Assembly: GCA_037576195.1 (NCBI GenBank)
Contig: CM075103.1
Location: forward strand, 21,390,001-21,454,000
Direction: 5' to 3'
DNA: 64,000 nt
Source of the DNA: Phytoseiulus persimilis
Taxonomy: Eukaryota > Arthropoda > Arachnida > Mesostigmata > Phytoseiidae
Shown here: positions 59,691 to 64,000 of the stretch, piece by piece
Position numbering within the stretch: position 1 is the first letter of the stretch
How the letters are laid out: every line of letters starts with the position of its first letter
Position numbers and translations under genes: made by a program
Notes under the pieces: generated by a model
What the model was told of the DNA's origin: nothing
What the model saw: the letters and a program-made list of their open reading frames with translations, nothing else
Database searches by the model: none

Positions 59691-62430
59691 TCAGGCCGCT
59701 AACTGAAGTGGGAACAAATCGGGAGAGCCTTTCGACGTGCTGGGCCCCGGCGTTGTGGGACTCGTCGTCGGTGGAGCTATGGTACCTGATGCGGCGGCAC
59801 TCGTCGATGCTGAAAATCAAACATTGTCAGCAGCTGCAAACCTCGAACAGGCTCCGCTCACATATCTCTTTATTGCGTTCCAGCGGCACCAGAGAGCCGT
59901 AGGGAAAAATACGCTCGGCCGTTCGTTCGCCGATCTTGTCGGATTGTTTGAAAAGAGGACGGACTCACGTTGTGGACCCACGCTGGTTACACAGCTCGAC
60001 CCGGGTTTTTGGTCGCTGGCCCGTCGCGGTTTCGGATTCAGACCCTCTGCGTGGTTGATAGAAAGCATGGGGATATATTCCTCTTGCAGAACAGGAGCTG
60101 CAATGGAGAAAAACGCTCGATCAGCGGTCAGTCACTCAGCCGCTCTGTTAGTGGGTTTGTCAGTGAGGGTAGGGGCAAGCAGGCATGCGGGCAGGCGGGT
60201 TGGCAGGCGAGCGACTAAACAGCTCGGGAATACCACCGAGCCAGCTTATCAGGCCGCAGCAGATTGGAGCCGACACCAGAGACACAGAAATATCGACACG
60301 ACACCAGGAGTGTTCTTTCTCGTCTGCTGTACAGCCCAGGAGTTCGCCCGAGCTATACTTATGAGCGGCGTGGTTCTCTATTCGCGTTGCCGCTCAGCGC
60401 TCCGGGGGAGACTAGGAGTTTCTCCCAAAGGACCGAGAGCACCTTCCGAAGCCAGTGGAATGAAGCATTTTTCATGGATGGAGCACCTCATGCTTTCGAC
60501 ACTGGATCTTATCCGAGGTTCACTCATTTAAGAAACGTCGGACTCGCTGTCAGTTTGGGCAGGAGGATAGCTCTCTTCTACCGAATTATGTTCTCAAAAT
60601 TTTCACCTTCAAGTTCGGATTGGTGCAGTTTTTCTTCCCAAGACTTACGAATTAGAGCCTTAGCAACTCACCCCGAGGTTTCAGAGGCGGCCGAGGAGGC
60701 TGAGTCTCTTCTGTACCTTGTTGTCCTGAAACAGAGGAAGGATCCATTGAGTATCGGCCCGAATACAGCTTAATTGATTACCTCGCTACTTTCCCTTCTC
60801 GTAATGAATCGCGGAAATTAATCCAGGAATGCGTAAGAATCCACGGAAATTCAACGAGGCTCCGTGAAGTATTCAGACTAAACTTTCTCGCGAGAAATTC
60901 CCTACGGAGGGGAATACCGGGAGTTTGTCACGGTAACGACACGCCCCATTGGCCATGTCTTTCGTCCGGCACAACTAGGGCGCCAATTTTCGAATTTTCG
61001 GCGCTCCCTCCCGCCTTCATATCTGGGAAGACCCAGCTAGTCAACTTACCAAACTTGTTGCCTATCGAGGTTCCTTTGACGTCCTGAGTCCCGCCTCTGC
61101 GATTGGGCCCTCGGGGTACTTCGACGGGCAGTACCCGTCGCCGCTTTTTGGGCAGTTTCGCCCTCGCTTGTGTATGGGAGTAGAACATAGCGAAATTGGA
61201 CACTATAACAGGTACTGGAAGCGCAATCGTCAACACTCCAGCCAAGGCACAGAGTGCGCCTACGAACATACCGGCGTATGTTTTGGGAGCCATGTCTCCA
61301 TAGCCCACAGTGGTCATCGTCACTAGTGCCCACCACAGGCCTAGTGGGATGCTATTGAAATCATTGTTGGGATTCGTTTGAATTCTCTCCGCGTAGTAGA
61401 CAAGTGAGGCAAATATCACAATACCCAGCACAAGGAAGAATACCAGAAGTATCAGTTCTCCGGCACTCGCTTTGAACGTCTGGATTAGGATTTTCAGACC
61501 GGCCGAGTGCCGCGTCAATTTGAACAGTCGCATAATACGGATTATAGAAAAAAACTCGAGAATGTCGGCGTTCTCGAGATGTGAGGCGAACCGCTGCAGA
61601 GCCAAATCTATATAGAATGACAACGTGGCCGTGAAGTCGATGATGTTGACCGCGCCACGCACGAAAACTAGCTTCGACGGCGAAGCTATGAAACGTGAGA
61701 GAATCTCAATCGTGAACCACGCATTGCAGACCACCTCTATGTAGAAGAACGCTTCGTGTGGATTAGTTTGCTGCTTGTCGAGAGTCCAGGCCGTCTCGTT
61801 GTTGGACGTCCGCACCGTGATGTTCTTGATGACGGGCACTCTCATGTTCGGGTGCGTTTTCAGACAGAATGATAGAATCGAGATGCAGATGAAAAACACA
61901 GACATCACCCCGATGACTTTGGCCCCCGTCGACGAGTACGGCTCGTCGAACAGCGACCACATTTTCGGTTTGGTTTTCTGCCACCACGTGATGCGTCCGG
62001 CGTAGTAGTCCTCTTCGAAACCGAATTTGCGAGCAATTTCCTCGTCGCTGGGCTTGTCTGTGTCCAGGTCTAGTCTATCGAGAACGGCCAACGTTTCTTG
62101 GGCGTCTCTGTGCTGGGTGTACGTCATCCAACAACAGGGCTCGACTTGGTTTGCGTCGAGCCCCCAGAACTCGAGTTCCTCTTCGAACAGCGGGCCGCAC
62201 ACGTCGGTCGGATAGTGCAGCTTCCCCGTTCGGTAATAATTTAGAATCTGAGCGAATACGCCTGGATGTCGATCGAAGAAGTACTCGTTCAATATAGGGT
62301 CGTAATTGGCGAGCGCTTCCGTCAGTCTCGAGAGACGTGTAGCCGGGATTTTCTTCAATGTGGCTTTATACGTCTCGTGGCGTATCCCTCCTACGTTGAG
62401 CACGACGCGATTTTCGGCGTCGAGATTCAT
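59691..62430 (-). CDS. Shaw: Shaw-type (Kv3) voltage-gated potassium channel
   Basis: Pore-forming subunit of a tetrameric, plasma-membrane K+ channel that repolarises neurons. Exons 61050-62430, 60672-60725 and 59691-59809 (stop TGA) join in phase for 517 residues. The start is the ATG at 62430 ([15 protein letters not shown]), as in fly Shaw; the codon at 62448 is GTG. Domains: T1 tetramerisation domain about 8-110, with the Kv3 CC zinc motif (VEPCCW, 97-101); S1 172-190 ([19 protein letters not shown]); N-glycosylation sites NIT 203 and NET 211 in the S1-S2 loop; S4 with [16 protein letters not shown] from 298; selectivity filter TVGYGD 374-379; S6 hinge PVPV 405-408. The first exon ends at a strong gtaagt donor. 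Exon 2 (acceptor ctgtttcag, donor gtgagt) adds a proline-rich PPRPPLKPR, an SH3-type ligand. Exon 3 (acceptor ttttcag) adds a Ser/Thr/Pro tail. Alternative C-termini are known in this family. Confidence 0.95.
60931..61049 (-). other. Read-through tail of the first Shaw exon
   Basis: The frame stays open for 39 codons past the gtaagt donor at 61049 to a TGA at 60930-60928. This is probably intron. It would only be translated if the intron were retained, giving a short alternative C-terminus. Confidence 0.5.
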
Positions 62431-62628
62431 AGTGGCGTGCCACGGCACCCAGAAGACGGTGCACTTAGCTTCTTATCCAGCCGGGGACTCAAGGGGGCGA
62501 TCATCACGGCTTCGCCCCCAGTCGCGTGCTCCAGCTTTTTGTTCCTGCCGCCGAGTCGTTTCCTTCGCTCTTCATCTCGCAACTCAGCCCGGCAGTGCGG
62601 GCGACCCGGATCGCTCTGCTTGCCTGAA
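62431..62628 (-). other. 5' UTR exon sequence of the Shaw gene
   Basis: A strong acceptor (gatcgtgttttttcag) ends at 62629 on the minus strand and no in-frame ATG lies between it and the start at 62430. I infer that a 5' UTR intron ends here and that the promoter lies further right. Confidence 0.55.
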
Positions 62629-63473
62629 AAAACACGATCTCCTGTTAGAATCATTCCGTTCTTCTTATTGCTCCGCTTCCGAGGCCTCGGAAGAGCTCCT
62701 CCAGGCCTCGATTAGCGTCTGGATTCTTTTTTGCCGCGGATAAAACTTCGTAGGTTCCTTGCTGGACTCGCGGAGAGCACGCGCTGCCGTCGGAAAGGGG
62801 CTTTGGTCGGGCATTCGGTTGTCGCGTGGGTCTAGTTCCTTCCCGCCTACAGTATGGAGCGCTCTCCACGCGCCCCGGAGCAGGCGGCAACGGTGCATTC
62901 GCGATATCGCCCCCAGGGTGACGAATCACGTTGGTAGCCGTTGAGATGGTGATGGATCCGTGCGGCCGCCCTCAGTACCTGAGTCCACACACCTCCTAGC
63001 CATCTTAACACGGAGAGTTCGGGAGTCATCGCCAATCCCGTCAAATAGTCTAATTTCCGGCTCGAAGTCGAGAGGTCGTGAACGTCACTTCACATTCGCG
63101 CATGACGGTCTATATTCCCGCGAGGACTATCCCATCCCTCTGATGGATGTGGGAAACGATATGTCCCCGACCTGACTCCCGGAATAGAGAACTGCAGCGT
63201 GAGTTTTGTCGGCGATCCATACGGGAATGAATCCAGGATCGGATAAGACGCAGAGAGCTTCTTCACATTAGTCCGTCTCTCCACGGTGAGTCAACCTTGG
63301 GAGGAATCGCTGCAATCATCATCAGCATTCCGTACCAGAATGCTTCTACACCGTCGGAAGCAAACGAGGACTGGTCATCATCTTGTTTTCTTAGTTGCTT
63401 GCTCTTCGGGGCGCTTCGGCGAAGCATCTTCCGAATTGCCTCTCAAGGCCCATTTTCGAACCAGCCTTCATAC
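62629..63473. other. Gap between Shaw and the next gene
   Basis: Probably holds the Shaw 5' UTR intron and promoter. Open frames at 62651-62929 (-) and 62960-63175 (+) have no motif. Confidence 0.4.
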
Positions 63474-63624
63474 CGTCGGCCACGAGAATCTGACTCCGCA
63501 TACGAGCTTCGGATGAACGCGCGTTCCGAGTCAACGCGCTTGGACTCTTCGACGACGGGCTCAGATTCGCTCAGCGAAAAACGCCGGAGAAATCTCTCGA
63601 GCCAACTGAAGATATTCAGAGCGT
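63474..63624 (-). CDS. Internal exon of an unknown gene
   Basis: Bounded by a good acceptor (aattttcacag) and a gtatga donor, the exon encodes 49 residues: NIFSWLERFLRRFSLSESEP, then an acidic/basic Ser-rich stretch ending SDSRGRR. An amphipathic start followed by a charged linker fits a cytoplasmic segment. The same frame is open upstream to about 63950 and may include more of the exon. A leftward frame near 63290-63440 (SFASDGVEAFWYGMLMMIAA), with a hydrophobic segment, may be a following exon, but the phases do not match. No family was recognised. Confidence 0.45.
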
Positions 63625-64000
63625 CTGTGAAAATTAGATTGGAATAGGTGGCGGCTCGCTCTACCCGGCTGTTCGGCATGGAAAGCCGCGGAAAGGTTTT
63701 GGCAACGTCACCAACAGGCTGGACGCTGTCAATTAACGTCTGAACCTGTTTCTGCTTTCTCTGCAGAAATAACATCGCCAGCCTGTTCCAGCACCAATTT
63801 CCGCCCACCCCTGGAGTCGTCGTCGTCGTCGTCTCCGCTCTCTTCGTCAAGAACACACAGCGAGTGCAAGCGCGGGAACACACGAAATGGACGAGTTCGA
63901 ACGCGGAGCCATCACAAATGTCAGCTGAATTCGGAGCGAGTTTGTTTTGCATCAGAAAGGCCTCTGAAAATCCGGGAAGCCGACACTTTTTTCCCCGGCA

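Noticed and set aside
60928-61049. The open tail of the big Shaw frame as the normal C-terminus
   Set aside because: It follows a consensus gtaagt donor, and downstream exons fit in phase; at most it is an intron-retention isoform.
62431-62448. Start of Shaw at 62448
   Set aside because: The codon there is GTG, and the family start MNL...[10 protein letters not shown] matches the ATG at 62430.

Overview
This is a eukaryotic nuclear window of about even base composition. It carries many short-exon genes split by small introns (roughly 40-200 bp, GT..AG), little repeat DNA and genes on both strands. The clearest landmark is a Shaw (Kv3) voltage-gated potassium channel of arthropod type at the right end. 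Compact introns, balanced GC and histidine/valine/lysine-rich secreted (cuticle-like) genes suggest an arthropod; a mite (for example a phytoseiid) is my best guess, but it is inference and no marker settles the species. There is no bacterial gene organisation, CRISPR array or rRNA.

Layout. 0.8-2.1 kb (+): PWWP-domain gene. 5.3-6.8 kb (-): Shisa-family membrane protein with an FCCG/FCC cysteine signature, one membrane span and a PPxY-rich tail. 8.6 and 9.6 kb (-): two gene ends or starts of unknown identity. 10.0-11.2 kb (-): decayed hAT DNA transposon. 13.2-13.9 kb (-): exons of a coiled-coil protein. 14.7-20.6 kb (-): a fifteen-exon coiled-coil gene whose exons all join in phase. 20.78-20.93 kb: head-to-head array of a 16-bp repeat. 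21.9-22.6 kb (-): three-exon end of an unknown gene. 24.7-26.0 kb (-): gene with tandem Gly-Trp/Pro-Pro repeats. 27.4-27.8 kb (+): candidate gene. 28.5-28.9 kb (-): three-exon gene end. 29.9-32.6 kb (-): secreted, His-rich, Val/Lys-repeat protein. 37.2-37.7 kb (+) and 38.6-39.8 kb (-): convergent gene ends. 40-55 kb: many open frames on both strands, of which only a few are supported. 59.7-62.6 kb (-): the Shaw channel, whose C-terminal tail I could assemble from two downstream exons. 63.5-63.6 kb (-): an exon of a further gene.

Method and limits. I treated a coding exon as supported when an open frame with natural composition was bounded by a pyrimidine-rich AG acceptor and a GT donor, and when its codon phase matched its neighbour. 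Multi-exon coordinates below are genomic spans with exons listed in the evidence. Function is named only where motifs are visible; most genes here are unrecognised. The genes do not form a pathway: this is an ordinary stretch of mixed single-copy genes. I did not find a clear novel biological system; the least explained items are the inverted 16-bp array, the Gly-Trp/Pro-Pro repeat gene and the secreted repeat protein.
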